From positions 13,644 to 77,643 of the forward strand of contig JBCBRH010000016.1 of assembly GCA_039819785.1 (NCBI GenBank): a stretch of 64,000 nucleotides of DNA, written 5' to 3'. The position numbers and the translations under genes are program-made. Positions 54,355 through 62,877 of this stretch are shown piece after piece. Within the stretch, counting starts at the first letter, position 1; each line of letters starts with the position of its first letter. This stretch comes from JBCBRD01 sp039819785. Its GTDB lineage: Bacteria; Pseudomonadota; Alphaproteobacteria; Rhizobiales; Hyphomicrobiaceae. The notes beneath the pieces were generated by a model, which saw nothing but the letters and a program-made list of their open reading frames with translations, was not told the DNA's origin and ran no database searches.

Positions 54355-54855
54355 TCAGGCGTGACCTTCGGTTTCAAACATGGCACCTGTCAGCGCCTCG
54401 CGCGAGTCCTTGCCGGCCCAGACGCAGAATTGGTAGGCTTTGAAATAGCGCTCTGATGCATCCAGGGCTGCGCGCAACATCGCCTCGCATTGTTGCGATG
54501 TGATGACGTTGCCGTTGAGCAGGAGTGCGTGGCGATACATGACCAGCCCCTCTTGCGTCCACAAATCGAAGTGGCCGATCCAAAGCTGCTCGTTGATCTG
54601 GGCGATCAACTTGTACATCTCGTTTAGGCGGTTTTCCGGCACGCGAAAATCAAAGGCGCAGGCCAGATGCAGTGCTTCAAGGTCATCGCGCCAATTCAGC
54701 GACAAATGGTAATCGGTAAAGGTCCCCTTCACGATGATGGTGATTTCATCATCGCCTGTGCGCTCACACGACCAGTCGTTCCTGATCGCCAGTTGCTCCA
54801 TCAAATCAACCGGGTTTTTCATGCGGTACGGTTCAGTGCCTTCGACCTCGGGCAT
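54355..54855 (-). CDS. YbjN domain-containing protein
   Basis: A 166-residue cytoplasmic protein with the YbjN fold, related to type III secretion chaperones: 'DLMEQLAIRNDWSCERTGDD', 'YHLSLNWRDDLEALHLACAF', 'RLNEMYKLIAQINEQLWIGH' and 'EGLVMYRHALLL'. Function is unknown; in E. coli YbjN affects motility and stress responses when overproduced. A gene of this family often lies beside proC in Hyphomicrobiales, which fits here. A strong terminator follows it, so it is not simply co-transcribed with proC. Confidence 0.85.
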   Translation of the reverse strand: MPEVEGTEPYRMKNPVDLMEQLAIRNDWSCERTGDDEITIIVKGTFTDYHLSLNWRDDLEALHLACAFDFRVPENRLNEMYKLIAQINEQLWIGHFDLWTQEGLVMYRHALLLNGNVITSQQCEAMLRAALDASERYFKAYQFCVWAGKDSREALTGAMFETEGHA

Positions 54856-55200
54856 TCGTCATCCTCTTCTTAGCAACGGCGCCTCGTTGGGGACCGCGCG
54901 CTCCGGTTTGGTGACGGGTGGGCGCGTTTCGTCTGCGCGTTCCTCGTCACGGGAGGGACACAACCATTAGGCGGAGTTGAGTCGCAATCGGGAGAGGGCA
55001 GTTTGCTGGCGATAACGTTGAACGGTGGGTTTGAGGCGTTCTTTGTTTGTCACACATTCGAGTTTGAGAGGATCGGCGGCCGGATGCCTGATGGAGCGGT
55101 GAGACGGCCATCGCGCGCAGAGCTCTTGCTTAGGGCTGCCCTTGTTGATCGGCTGGAACGCCGCAGGTTGATCGGCTGGAACACCGCACGGATGGTCTCA
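54856..55200. other. Intergenic region with 23-bp tandem duplication
   Basis: About 345 bases between two minus-strand genes. A 23-base unit beginning GTTGATCGGCTGGAAC occurs twice in tandem (55144-55166 and 55167-55189, 21 of 23 bases equal), starting just past the stop of the ubiK-like gene. I see no gene in it. Confidence 0.6.
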
Positions 55201-55467
55201 TCAGGTGGCCTGCTCCGGCATCTTCAATGCAGCTTCCAACGCCGCAATGCGATCGCGAAGTGCGTCGTTTTCGTTGCGCGCCTTTTCAGCCATGGTTCGA
55301 ACGGCTTCAAACTCTTCGCGACTGACCACATCCATTTCGCGCAAGATCCGTTCGCCTTGTGCCCGCATGACGCCTTCGACTTCCCCACGCGCCGATTGGG
55401 CGACACCGGCTGCGTCTGTCATGATTTTGGCCAGTTCGTCGAACAGGCGGTTTGACGTTTGTGTCAT
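55201..55467 (-). CDS. ubiK: Ubiquinone biosynthesis accessory factor, UbiK/BMFP type
   Basis: An 88-residue acidic coiled-coil protein: 'NRLFDELAKIMTDAAGVAQS', 'EVEGVMRAQGERILREMDVV', 'REEFEAVRTMAEKARNENDA', then 'LRDRIAALEAAL'. This is the BMFP/YqiC family; E. coli UbiK assists the Ubi metabolon, and Brucella BMFP is a membrane-fusogenic protein. The ATG at 55467 has GAAGGAT upstream and fits the family length; the frame extends 35 codons further but overlaps the divergent lgt leader. It is divergent from lgt, an arrangement common in this order. Confidence 0.88.
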   Translation of the reverse strand: MTQTSNRLFDELAKIMTDAAGVAQSARGEVEGVMRAQGERILREMDVVSREEFEAVRTMAEKARNENDALRDRIAALEAALKMPEQAT

Positions 55468-55688
55468 GGGTGATCCTTCAGCTTCGTTTGTCTGGCGTAT
55501 TAGGGAGCGTACGCGGCTTTTGCTGCGCACATCGCCGTTTCTTATGGTTCTGTGTGGAGTATGCGCATTCATCGGTGCCGCTTCAAGGTGGTCTCACGGT
55601 GTTGCGGGTTGACAGCTGGGACGCAGGTGCCGATCACAGCCTCTCGACGTCGCCCCCCGACTTGAGGCTTTTTTGGAGCTTGCCCCCC

Positions 55689-56609
55689 ATGTTTGCTGCA
55701 CCGCTCGCGCTTGCTGCCTTTGCCGTCGGGCTGGCTGGTCTCTTGACCGGGTTTGGGCCGGGTCCAATGGTTGTCGGCGCAATCCCGTTTCCGCAGTTTG
55801 ACCCCGTGGCCATTCAAATCGGGCCGGTGGCGATTCGCTGGTATGGCCTTGCCTACATGGCGGGGCTGCTCCTGGGTTGGCTCTATATACGACGGCTGAT
55901 CGCAGATGATGCGCTATGGCCTGGCCGATTGGCGCCCTTCAGCGTTGAAAAGGTCGATGACCTGCTTGTCTGGGTGACCGCGGGCGTGATCCTGGGCGGA
56001 CGGCTCGGGCACGTCATCTTCTATGAACCTGGCTACTACCTGCAAAACCCCATGGAGATCCTTGCCATCTGGAAGGGCGGGATGTCGTTCCATGGCGGTC
56101 TTTTGGGTACGGGTGCGGCCATGTGGCTTTTTGCGCGCCGGAATGCGGTTTCGGTCTGGCCCGTTATGGACGCCGTGGCTGCGACGGTTCCAATCGGGCT
56201 GTTCTTCGGGCGAATGGCGAATTTTGTGAACGGGGAGATCGTCGGGTCGCCGACGGATATGCCATGGGGCATGGTGTTTCCCGGCTGGGGGGAAACTGCA
56301 CGGCATCCAGCCATGTTGTATGAGGCCGCCCTTGAGGGCATCGCGCTGTTTGTTGTGCTGCGGTACTTCACGCATCAGCAGTGGGCATTTCGCACACCAG
56401 GGTTCACGACAGGTGCGTTTCTGGTCGGCTATGGCGTGTTCCGGATTTTCTGCGAGCTTTTCAAGATCGTCGATTACAGGCTGATCATGCCGCCTTATCC
56501 AATCACCAAGGGCATGGTGTATTCCGCGCCGATGGTGGCCTTGGGCATCTGGTTCATCATTGCGGCACGTGAACGGGCGCGGCGGGCCAACGAGGCCGAG
56601 ATCGCATGA
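55689..56609 (+). CDS. lgt: Prolipoprotein diacylglyceryl transferase
   Basis: A polytopic membrane enzyme that adds diacylglycerol to the lipobox cysteine of prolipoproteins. Motifs: 'FPQFDPVAIQIGPVAIRWYG', 'GRLGHVIFYEPGYY', 'GGMSFHGGLLGTGAA', the Lgt signature 'FFGRMANFVNGEIVG' and 'RHPAMLYEAALEG'. The start is uncertain. The ATG at 55689 has GGAG ten bases upstream and gives 306 residues; the ATG at 55767 gives about 280, closer to family length. The extra part is a hydrophobic helix. The stop overlaps the ATG of the next gene (ATGA). Order lgt-midA-pgeF is conserved in the Hyphomicrobiales. Confidence 0.94.
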   Translation: MFAAPLALAAFAVGLAGLLTGFGPGPMVVGAIPFPQFDPVAIQIGPVAIRWYGLAYMAGLLLGWLYIRRLIADDALWPGRLAPFSVEKVDDLLVWVTAGVILGGRLGHVIFYEPGYYLQNPMEILAIWKGGMSFHGGLLGTGAAMWLFARRNAVSVWPVMDAVAATVPIGLFFGRMANFVNGEIVGSPTDMPWGMVFPGWGETARHPAMLYEAALEGIALFVVLRYFTHQQWAFRTPGFTTGAFLVGYGVFRIFCELFKIVDYRLIMPPYPITKGMVYSAPMVALGIWFIIAARERARRANEAEIA

Positions 56610-57808
56610 ATGCTGAGGGTGTCGGGGATGGCAGGGGGGATGACCTTCCATATGATCCAACTGCGCGGCGGGATACGCCTCTGGCGCTGAAGCTGAAGGC
56701 CCAGATCAAAGAGCGTGGGCCGTTACCGCTCAGCGACTACATGCACGCGTGTCTTTATGACGAGGTTCACGGTTACTACCGCGGGGCGGATGCCATCGGA
56801 GCGGGCGGAGATTTCACGACGTCTTCGGAGATCAGCCAGCTATTCGGCGAAATCATCGGTATCTGGGCGGCCGTTGTCTGGAAAACCATGGGTGCCCCGG
56901 AACGCTTCAACCTGATCGAATTGGGTCCTGGGCGCGGGACTTTGCTGGCGGATGCGTTGCGTGCCGCCAATTTGGTGTCCGGGTTTTTGGACGCAGCCGA
57001 CGTGGCGCTCATTGAAACAAACACTGTTCTGCAGGACCGCCAGGCGGCGACACTCGCGCGCGACAGCGCTTCTGTTCGCTCGCTCAATTGGTACGGCTCG
57101 CTCGCAGATATATGGCGGGAGGACAAAGAGGCTGCGTTGTGGCCGACGATCATCGTAGGCAACGAGTTTCTTGATACAGCGCCAGCCGATCAGTTCTCCT
57201 GGACAGAACAAGGCTGGCAGAAGCGTCTGGTTGGGTTGGATGATGCCGGGCGTCTTGGTTTCGTTACTGGCGAGATCACCGAAGAAGCCGCGCAAGCCAC
57301 GTCACCCGGTTCAACCGATTTGAAGGCGCGCTTTCCATCTGCGGCTCAGGGGGACATGATCACTGTTCCACTATACGACATGATGGATGACGTTGTTGCG
57401 CCATGGCCCAAATTCGCTGCGCTCTTCGTCGACTACGGTCATGAAACGCCAGCAATCGGGGACACGCTGCAAGCCGTTCGCCGACATCACTTCGAGCATC
57501 CACTTACGTCTCCCGGGGAAGCTGATCTGACCACACAAGTGGACTTTGCGGCTGTGGTGGAACGCGCGCGGGGACATCGTGACGGGGTAGAAGCTGACGG
57601 TCCCGTCACCCAGGCGGAGTTCCTCGGGCGGCTGGGCATTTTGCAGCGCACATCGAAATTGATGGCGATGAATCCCGACAAAGCTCCCGAGATCGAAGCG
57701 GGCGTCATGCGCCTGATGGCGCCCAATGGGATGGGGACGCGGTTCAAGGTCATCGGCTTTCGCTCTGCTGACGTTCCCACACTGCCGGGGTTGGAACCAA
57801 ACGGCTGA
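56606..57808 (+). CDS. Class I SAM-dependent methyltransferase, MidA/NDUFAF7 family
   Basis: A 400-residue protein. The N-terminal part has 'LSDYMHACLYDEVHGYYRGA' and 'GGDFTTSSEISQLFGEIIG'. The SAM site is 'FNLIELGPGRGTLLADAL', and 'IIVGNEFLDTAPADQFSWT' and 'AALFVDYGHE' follow. These are diagnostic of the NDUFAF7/MidA family, whose mitochondrial member methylates an arginine of a complex I subunit. A similar role in complex I assembly is inferred. The start overlaps the lgt stop by four bases, so translation is coupled. Confidence 0.92.
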   Translation: MNAEGVGDGRGDDLPYDPTARRDTPLALKLKAQIKERGPLPLSDYMHACLYDEVHGYYRGADAIGAGGDFTTSSEISQLFGEIIGIWAAVVWKTMGAPERFNLIELGPGRGTLLADALRAANLVSGFLDAADVALIETNTVLQDRQAATLARDSASVRSLNWYGSLADIWREDKEAALWPTIIVGNEFLDTAPADQFSWTEQGWQKRLVGLDDAGRLGFVTGEITEEAAQATSPGSTDLKARFPSAAQGDMITVPLYDMMDDVVAPWPKFAALFVDYGHETPAIGDTLQAVRRHHFEHPLTSPGEADLTTQVDFAAVVERARGHRDGVEADGPVTQAEFLGRLGILQRTSKLMAMNPDKAPEIEAGVMRLMAPNGMGTRFKVIGFRSADVPTLPGLEPNG

Positions 57809-57824
57809 TGTTTGAGGGCCAGAC

Positions 57825-58613
57825 ATGACCAAGACGGAGCTTTTGCAGCCGGGGGTTGCGCCGAAGCTTGGCGCACTAGCAGGTATCCGGCATGGCTTTT
57901 ATGCGCGCCAAGGCGGTGTCTCGCGGGGGATCTACGCCTCGCTGAATTGCGGGCTGGGGTCTTATGATGACCGCGATGCTGTTCTGGAGAACCGGGCCCG
58001 CGTGTCACGTGATTTGGGTGGCCTGGGTGATCGCGTGTTGACCGTGCACCAGTGTCATTCAGCCGTTGCTGTCCGGGCCGTTGATCATTTCCCCGCTCAT
58101 GACCTGCCGAAGGCGGATGCCATCGTTACGACAACGCCGGGACTGGTGATTGGCGCACTGGCGGCGGATTGCGCGCCCGTTTTGTTTGCCGATGCAGAAG
58201 CGAAAGTGGTCGCTGCGGCGCATTCAGGTTGGCGCGGTGCGGTTGGGGGCATCCTGGAAGCAACAGTTGCAGAGATGGTTAAGGCGGGTGCTGTGCGTTC
58301 GCGCATTTTTGCAGCCCTGGGGCCGGCCATCAGTCAGCCGGCCTATGAGGTCGGACCGGAGTTCGAGGCGCAGTTTTTGGCGTTGGACCCGGGCTACAAG
58401 CGGTTTTTCGCCGTTTACACGGATGGCGGACGTGCCCACTTCGATCTTCCCGGCTTTGTGATGCATACGCTCAGCCGCCTTGGCATCGGCGAAACTGAGA
58501 ATTGGACGGCATGCACCCGGCCGGACGATTCGCTGTATTTCAGCTATCGGCGGTCAAAAAGCCTCTCACAACCCGACTACGGACGACAAATCTCTGCCAT
58601 TGTCGTGGCATAA
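57825..58613 (+). CDS. pgeF: Peptidoglycan editing factor PgeF (laccase domain)
   Basis: A 262-residue YfiH/PgeF protein, which removes wrongly incorporated residues (L-Ser) from peptidoglycan precursors; earlier it was named multicopper polyphenol oxidase. The metal-binding residues His78 ('TVHQCHSA'), Cys116 ('AADCAPVLF') and His133 ('AAHSGWRGA') are in place. 'HGFYARQGGVSRGIYASLNC' is the family start and 'RPDDSLYFSYRR' the end. It lies 16 bases after the midA-like gene in the same operon. Confidence 0.93.
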   Translation: MTKTELLQPGVAPKLGALAGIRHGFYARQGGVSRGIYASLNCGLGSYDDRDAVLENRARVSRDLGGLGDRVLTVHQCHSAVAVRAVDHFPAHDLPKADAIVTTTPGLVIGALAADCAPVLFADAEAKVVAAAHSGWRGAVGGILEATVAEMVKAGAVRSRIFAALGPAISQPAYEVGPEFEAQFLALDPGYKRFFAVYTDGGRAHFDLPGFVMHTLSRLGIGETENWTACTRPDDSLYFSYRRSKSLSQPDYGRQISAIVVA

Positions 58614-58814
58614 CTGCATAATCCACAGTCCGTTAGGTCTTTTTCCTGCCTCACCGCGATCTTAGAGACAAGAAGTGGCCTGTTGGGGTGGACGCGTCGC
58701 CGACCTGTCGTTTAACTGATCATCAAATGTGTACCGGTCGTTGAACTAGTACAGGCCGCAAGGTGAGTAAGCCGGCCGCCGGAAACAGCGGATCAATAAT
58801 CGGGGGACGTCATC

Positions 58815-59912
58815 GTGACGACCAATGGTTCTGCTGCTGCATGGCGTGCGAAAGGTCCACTTCCGCTCATCGTTGCTGCAGTTTTAACAAGCTTCACACT
58901 CGCTGGCTGCGAGACAACATCCAATCTTCTCGGATCTGTCGGTAATACCGCGGATGCGACGACCCAACAGCTGGCCGCAGCATCGAGCAGCACGTCCAAG
59001 CCGCTCGTAGCGATTGCGCCCGTAATCGGTGCGCCTGAACCGGTGGCCGGTCAGTTTAAATCAGCTCTGGTTTCAGCGCTTGGCACCAAGGGTATCAACG
59101 CTGCGACCACAACCGATCAGCCGACAGCCTACACGCTGCGCGGCTACATCGTTTCGGCACGCGAGCCCGCCGGGACAAAAGTTTCCTACATCTGGGATGT
59201 GACGACGCCGGCTGGAAAGCGGGTCAACCGGATTACAGGCGAAGAGCTTGTTGCAGGTGCTCCCGCCAGCCGCGATCCATGGGCATCTGTTTCGCCTGGG
59301 TTGATTCAGACAATCGTTGGCAAAACAGCTGATCAGATTGCCGGCTGGCTGCCAAGCCAAAGTGCAGTAACCCCCGCAGCCGTTGCAGGCGCTGCGGGTG
59401 CCAATGCAGTTGCCTCAGCCAATGCGGGTGCAACGCGTGTTGCAGGTAGCGCCCAACGGGCCGCCGCAACGGCCGGTGCTGCGGCAGCTGGTGTTGCCAA
59501 CCGCACAACGACCGGCAGCATCGGTGGGTCGAAATCCGGGTCTGGCTCGGTTTCGGCCATCGTCCCAAGTGTTCGCGGTGCGCCCGGTGATGGCAGCGTG
59601 GCACTGTCCAGTGCACTGCGCAAAGAGCTACGGAACAAGGGTGTCAACATGGCCAGTGTGGCTGGTCCGAACGCCTACCGGGTCGAAGGCCAGGTGAAGC
59701 TTGGTCCTAAGTCGGGCGGCAAGCAGACCATTGCCATCGACTGGCATGTCAAACAGCCGAACGGAACGTCTGTTGGCACCGTTTCTCAAAAGAATGAGAT
59801 CCCAGCAGGGTCCTTGGACGGTGCCTGGGGACAGACAGCCAATGCAGCGGCAGCTGCGGCGGCACATGGTATTGCTGAGTTACTGGTGCCTAAGAAGACC
59901 GCATCCCGGTAA
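58815..59912 (+). CDS. Lipoprotein with internally duplicated domain
   Basis: A 365-residue envelope protein. The N-terminus has a basic part, a hydrophobic core and the lipobox 'TLAGC' (Cys32). Residues about 60-175 and 250-360 align with each other. Both carry 'APxxGAP', 'LxxxLxxKGxN', a 'Y-x-[LV]-[RE]-G' strand, a 'W[DH]V..P.G' strand and a closing Ala-rich helix, so the domain has been duplicated. Between them is an Ala/Gly/Thr/Ser-rich linker. The GTG at 58815 follows GGGGGAC and fits the signal; no ATG is near. A gene of this kind sits upstream of prs in other members of the order as far as I recall. Function is unknown. A good terminator follows. Confidence 0.85.
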   Translation: MTTNGSAAAWRAKGPLPLIVAAVLTSFTLAGCETTSNLLGSVGNTADATTQQLAAASSSTSKPLVAIAPVIGAPEPVAGQFKSALVSALGTKGINAATTTDQPTAYTLRGYIVSAREPAGTKVSYIWDVTTPAGKRVNRITGEELVAGAPASRDPWASVSPGLIQTIVGKTADQIAGWLPSQSAVTPAAVAGAAGANAVASANAGATRVAGSAQRAAATAGAAAAGVANRTTTGSIGGSKSGSGSVSAIVPSVRGAPGDGSVALSSALRKELRNKGVNMASVAGPNAYRVEGQVKLGPKSGGKQTIAIDWHVKQPNGTSVGTVSQKNEIPAGSLDGAWGQTANAAAAAAAHGIAELLVPKKTASR

Positions 59913-60038
59913 CCGGTGATCGGGTGCGGCGGCCGAGCACTCGGCCGCCTGCCATGAACCAGCAGCGCTGGCAAGTTCCCGCATTGAGCTCCACACGCAG
60001 CTGCAGTACGCGTCAAACACGAGACGACCCCCATGACA

Positions 60039-60081
60039 CAGCCGCCTTTCGACACCTGTCGATGGCGGCTGTTGTTTGTTT
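60039..60081 (+). terminator. Intrinsic terminator after lipoprotein gene
   Basis: CAGCCGCC (60039-60046) pairs with GGCGGCTG (60064-60071), and an inner TCGACA/TGTCGA stem closes on two bases. TTGTTTGTTT follows directly. It lies about 125 bases after the lipoprotein stop and upstream of prs. Confidence 0.88.
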
Positions 60082-60152
60082 ACAGACTGCAAGGCGGCTG
60101 TTAGAGACGCCTCAACTGTCTAGTGTCATCGAACTGTCGTGGAGCGTCTGCC

Positions 60153-61133
60153 ATGTCTTTTGATCCCGCGCCGAAAAAAGGGGTAGACACACCGCACCTC
60201 CCAAAGCTTCTGGCCGGGAACAGCAATCGCCCACTCTCTGAAGCGATTAGCCAGAAAATCGGCGTCCCACTGGCCAAATCCGTTGTGAAACGCTTTGCGG
60301 ACATGGAGATCTTTATTGAGATCCTTGAAAATGTCCGTGGTGAAGACTGCTTTGTCATTCAGTCCACCTCGTTCCCAGCCAATGACAACATGATGGAACT
60401 GTTGATCCTGCTGGATGCTTTGAAGCGGGCGTCGGCACGGCGGGTGACGGCTGTGATTCCCTATTACGGTTATGCCAGACAGGACCGCAAGCCAGGACCG
60501 CGCACACCGATTACGGCGAAACTGGTTGCTAATATCCTGGAGCGCGCCGGCGCAGATCGTGTCCTGACGCTGGACCTGCATGCCGGGCAAATCCAAGGCT
60601 TCTTTGATATTCCGACCGACAACCTGTTCGCCGCCCCTGTGATGGTCCGCGACATCGAAGCCAATTATTCGACTGACAACCTTGTTGTCGTCTCTCCCGA
60701 TGTCGGTGGTGTCGTGCGAGCCCGGGCGCTGGCAAAGCGGATCAACTGTCCGATCGCCATTTGTGACAAGCGGCGTGAACGCGCGGGAGAATCAGAAGTC
60801 ATGAACGTGATCGGTGACGTCGACGGCAAACGCTGCATCCTGATTGATGACATCGTCGATTCCGGTGGCACGTTGTGCAACGCCGCAGAAGCGTTGATCA
60901 AGAACGGTGGGACTGAAGTGGCGGCCTACATCACCCATGGTGTGTTGTCGGGCGGAGCTGTCAGTCGCATTCAAAACTCATCGCTGCAATCACTGGTGAT
61001 TACCGATTCGATACTGCCGACGGAAGCCGTTCGGGCGGCACAGAATATTCGCGTGCTGTCGATTGCGGACCTGATTGGAGAAGCTATTATCCGCACATCG
61101 CGGGAAGAGAGCGTCTCAAGCTTGTTTTACTGA
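60153..61133 (+). CDS. prs: Ribose-phosphate diphosphokinase
   Basis: A 326-residue enzyme that makes PRPP from ribose-5-phosphate and ATP. Motifs: 'PLAKSVVKRFADMEIFIEI', 'YYGYARQDRKPGPRTPITAK', the divalent-cation site 'LTLDLHAGQIQGFFDIP' (138-154), and the PRPP loop 'ILIDDIVDSGGTLC' (229-242). The end 'VSSLFY' is typical. The ATG at 60153 has GGAG upstream; an in-frame GTG at 60123 would add ten unrelated residues. Confidence 0.97.
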   Translation: MSFDPAPKKGVDTPHLPKLLAGNSNRPLSEAISQKIGVPLAKSVVKRFADMEIFIEILENVRGEDCFVIQSTSFPANDNMMELLILLDALKRASARRVTAVIPYYGYARQDRKPGPRTPITAKLVANILERAGADRVLTLDLHAGQIQGFFDIPTDNLFAAPVMVRDIEANYSTDNLVVVSPDVGGVVRARALAKRINCPIAICDKRRERAGESEVMNVIGDVDGKRCILIDDIVDSGGTLCNAAEALIKNGGTEVAAYITHGVLSGGAVSRIQNSSLQSLVITDSILPTEAVRAAQNIRVLSIADLIGEAIIRTSREESVSSLFY

Positions 61134-61138
61134 GTTCG

Positions 61139-61810
61139 ATGATCAGCAGTTTGGTTGAAAAGGCAGGCAAGAGCCCGATCGGTCTTAGTCGACCGGGCCG
61201 AAGGTCCTTGGCAATGTTGGGCTGCCTCATGGCGGCGGTCTGGTCCGCTTCGGGTCTTGTTACAACACCTGTATCGGCTGCAACGGAAGAAAAACCGCTC
61301 GCCTGCGTCTGGCTGAACAACGAAAAGACATTTCAGGCTTTTGGGTCCGCCTACGAAGGCTTTGCCAAGAACTGGCTTGTGATCGGTCAGGACTGGTTCC
61401 AGGCGTACGAAATCGGAGGCAGTGCCAAGCACCCGCTTTTGGGCACACCGCGTGAAGACATGGGCACCGTTGAAGGGTTTGTCTGGGCGCGCGACGTGCG
61501 CTGTGAAACCTGGCAGGTGGACCTCTCGTCTTTGCAGACCACATCCAGCAAACTCAAAGATACCAACGTCTCCGAAGTCTGGGGCGCACGACTGGTTGCC
61601 CGCAGTGTCACGTTCAGTGAAGAAGGCAATGCCTGGACCCCGCCCATCGAAGACGGAGTGCTTTGGGAGATCTACATCGCCAATGAAGGCGGCGAATGGA
61701 CCGTCGAGGACAACTCGGTGGATGCTGCCATTTTGTCGACGGGTGCCAAAGAGCGCCGTCCGCGCCCTGATGAATTGCCCAAGCGGAAGACGCCCAAGGC
61801 GTGGCGTTAA
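61139..61810 (+). CDS. Exported protein of unknown function downstream of prs
   Basis: A 223-residue protein. A long basic N-region ('RPGRRSLAMLG') and a hydrophobic core end near 'PVSAATEE', giving a probable Sec signal. The mature part has two cysteines ('LACVWLNNEK' and 'RDVRCETW') that could form a disulfide, many Trp residues ('VIGQDWFQAYE', 'EVWGARLVAR') and a basic tail ('RRPRPDELPKRKTPKAWR'). It begins six bases after the prs stop, so it is probably co-transcribed, although its ribosome binding site is poor. I do not recognise the family. Confidence 0.7.
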   Translation: MISSLVEKAGKSPIGLSRPGRRSLAMLGCLMAAVWSASGLVTTPVSAATEEKPLACVWLNNEKTFQAFGSAYEGFAKNWLVIGQDWFQAYEIGGSAKHPLLGTPREDMGTVEGFVWARDVRCETWQVDLSSLQTTSSKLKDTNVSEVWGARLVARSVTFSEEGNAWTPPIEDGVLWEIYIANEGGEWTVEDNSVDAAILSTGAKERRPRPDELPKRKTPKAWR

Positions 61811-61930
61811 CATGTGCTGTCCCCGTGGCCAGCGTTGCATCGCGGGCCATTCCCCGGTATAGGCACGAGCTTACCTCACTTAAGACAGCGGCATGAGGGC
61901 ACCCTTGGAGGCCTGCGTGCTTGTTTGCGA

Positions 61931-61962
61931 CCCGCGAGAGGTGTGAAGCGCGGGGCGTTTTC
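61931..61962 (+). promoter_or_regulatory. Leader hairpin upstream of rplY
   Basis: CCCGCG (61931-61936) and CGCGGG (61949-61954) form a stem with a 12-base loop and are followed by GCGTTTTCT, about 20 bases before the rplY start. It could end the upstream transcript or act as an attenuator or L25-type leader. Which of these applies cannot be decided from one sequence. Confidence 0.5.
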
Positions 61963-61980
61963 TATTGGAGTTTCAAAGCC

Positions 61981-62628
61981 ATGGGTAGTTCAACTGTTGA
62001 ACTGACCGCCACGGCGAGACCACGTGTCGGCAAGGGGGCCGCACGTCAGACTCGTCGCGAAGGAAAGTTGCCCGCCGTAATCTACGGCAACAATAAAGAG
62101 CCTGAAGCCATCGCGCTGAATGCCAACGAGGTCTGGAAACAGTATCTCAAAGGCGGGTTTACATCGACGGTTTTTAAGATCCAGATCGATGGCACCGACC
62201 GCATGGTTGTGGCACGCGACATGCAGCTTCACCCCGTCAGGGATACGCCGCTGCACGTTGATTTCATGCGCATCAGTGATGATGGGCGCATCCGGGTGAA
62301 GGTGCCTGTGCGGTTCATCAACGAAGCCTCATCACCTGGCATGAAGCGCGGCGGTGCACTCAACATCGTGCGGCACGACATCGAAGTCTGGTGCCCTTAT
62401 GACAAGATCCCGCCTGCATTTACGATCGATCTTGCGACCGCGACGATTGGAACGTCGATCCACGTCTCTGAGCTGGACATTCCAGACGATGTCTCACCGA
62501 CGATCCAGGATCGTGACTTCACGGTTGCCACGATTACGGGCCGGATGGCGAAGGAAGAAGTTCTGGAAGACGCGCCAGATGCCGACGCCGAGGGCGGAAG
62601 CGAGGGCGACGACGAGAAGAAAGAGTAG
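61981..62628 (+). CDS. rplY: 50S ribosomal protein L25/general stress protein Ctc
   Basis: A 215-residue long-form L25 (CTC family). 'RPRVGKGAARQTRREGKLPA', then 'VIYGNNKEPEAIALN', is the 5S rRNA-binding L25 domain. 'LHPVRDTPLHVDFMRISDDG' and 'VRFINEASSPGMKRGGALN' lead into the C-terminal beta domain, which ends in 'SIHVSELDIPDD'. The acidic end ('DADAEGGSEGDDEKKE') is usual. The ATG at 61981 has GGAG 12 bases upstream; the frame runs back to 61921 over the leader hairpin. Confidence 0.96.
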   Translation: MGSSTVELTATARPRVGKGAARQTRREGKLPAVIYGNNKEPEAIALNANEVWKQYLKGGFTSTVFKIQIDGTDRMVVARDMQLHPVRDTPLHVDFMRISDDGRIRVKVPVRFINEASSPGMKRGGALNIVRHDIEVWCPYDKIPPAFTIDLATATIGTSIHVSELDIPDDVSPTIQDRDFTVATITGRMAKEEVLEDAPDADAEGGSEGDDEKKE

Positions 62629-62682
62629 GTTCAGGCGGCCAGGCGGGATTGACCCGGCCTGGAATGGACTGGCGGCATATCC

Positions 62683-62719
62683 AGCGGGGTCCGGCTTTCA
62701 CCGGCTCCGCTGTTTTTTT
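62683..62719 (+). terminator. Intrinsic terminator after rplY
   Basis: AGCGG..CCGG and CCGG..CCGCT pair around a six-base loop with a small internal bulge and are followed by GTTTTTTT. It lies 55 bases after the rplY stop. Confidence 0.87.
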
Positions 62720-62732
62720 AAATAAACATTTC

Positions 62733-62851
62733 GAGCCTGTTTGCCTTTCGTGGACCAGCAAAGCAGGCTCCAAGTTAAAACAGGCTCTAAGTTCTTGATT
62801 TGGAGCATGTTCCGGGCGGAAAACCGCGTACACTTTTCCTGAACATGCTCT
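62733..62851. repeat. Dispersed double-hairpin repeat, copy D
   Basis: The longest copy. The left hairpin GAGCCTGTTTGC/GCAAAGCAGGCTC is intact, followed by an extra AGGCTCTAAGTT-type segment that looks like a partial duplication. The right hairpin has perfect arms GAGCATGTTC (62803) and GAACATGCTC (62841) with the inner GCGG-AAAA-CCGC stem. It lies between the rplY terminator and pth. Confidence 0.88.
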
Positions 62852-62877
62852 GGGCATAAGGGTTGAGGCGAGACGGC

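Noticed and set aside
55003..55455. Plus-strand frame of 150 codons
   Set aside because: It is antisense to ubiK, whose start, ribosome binding site and coiled-coil pattern are convincing.
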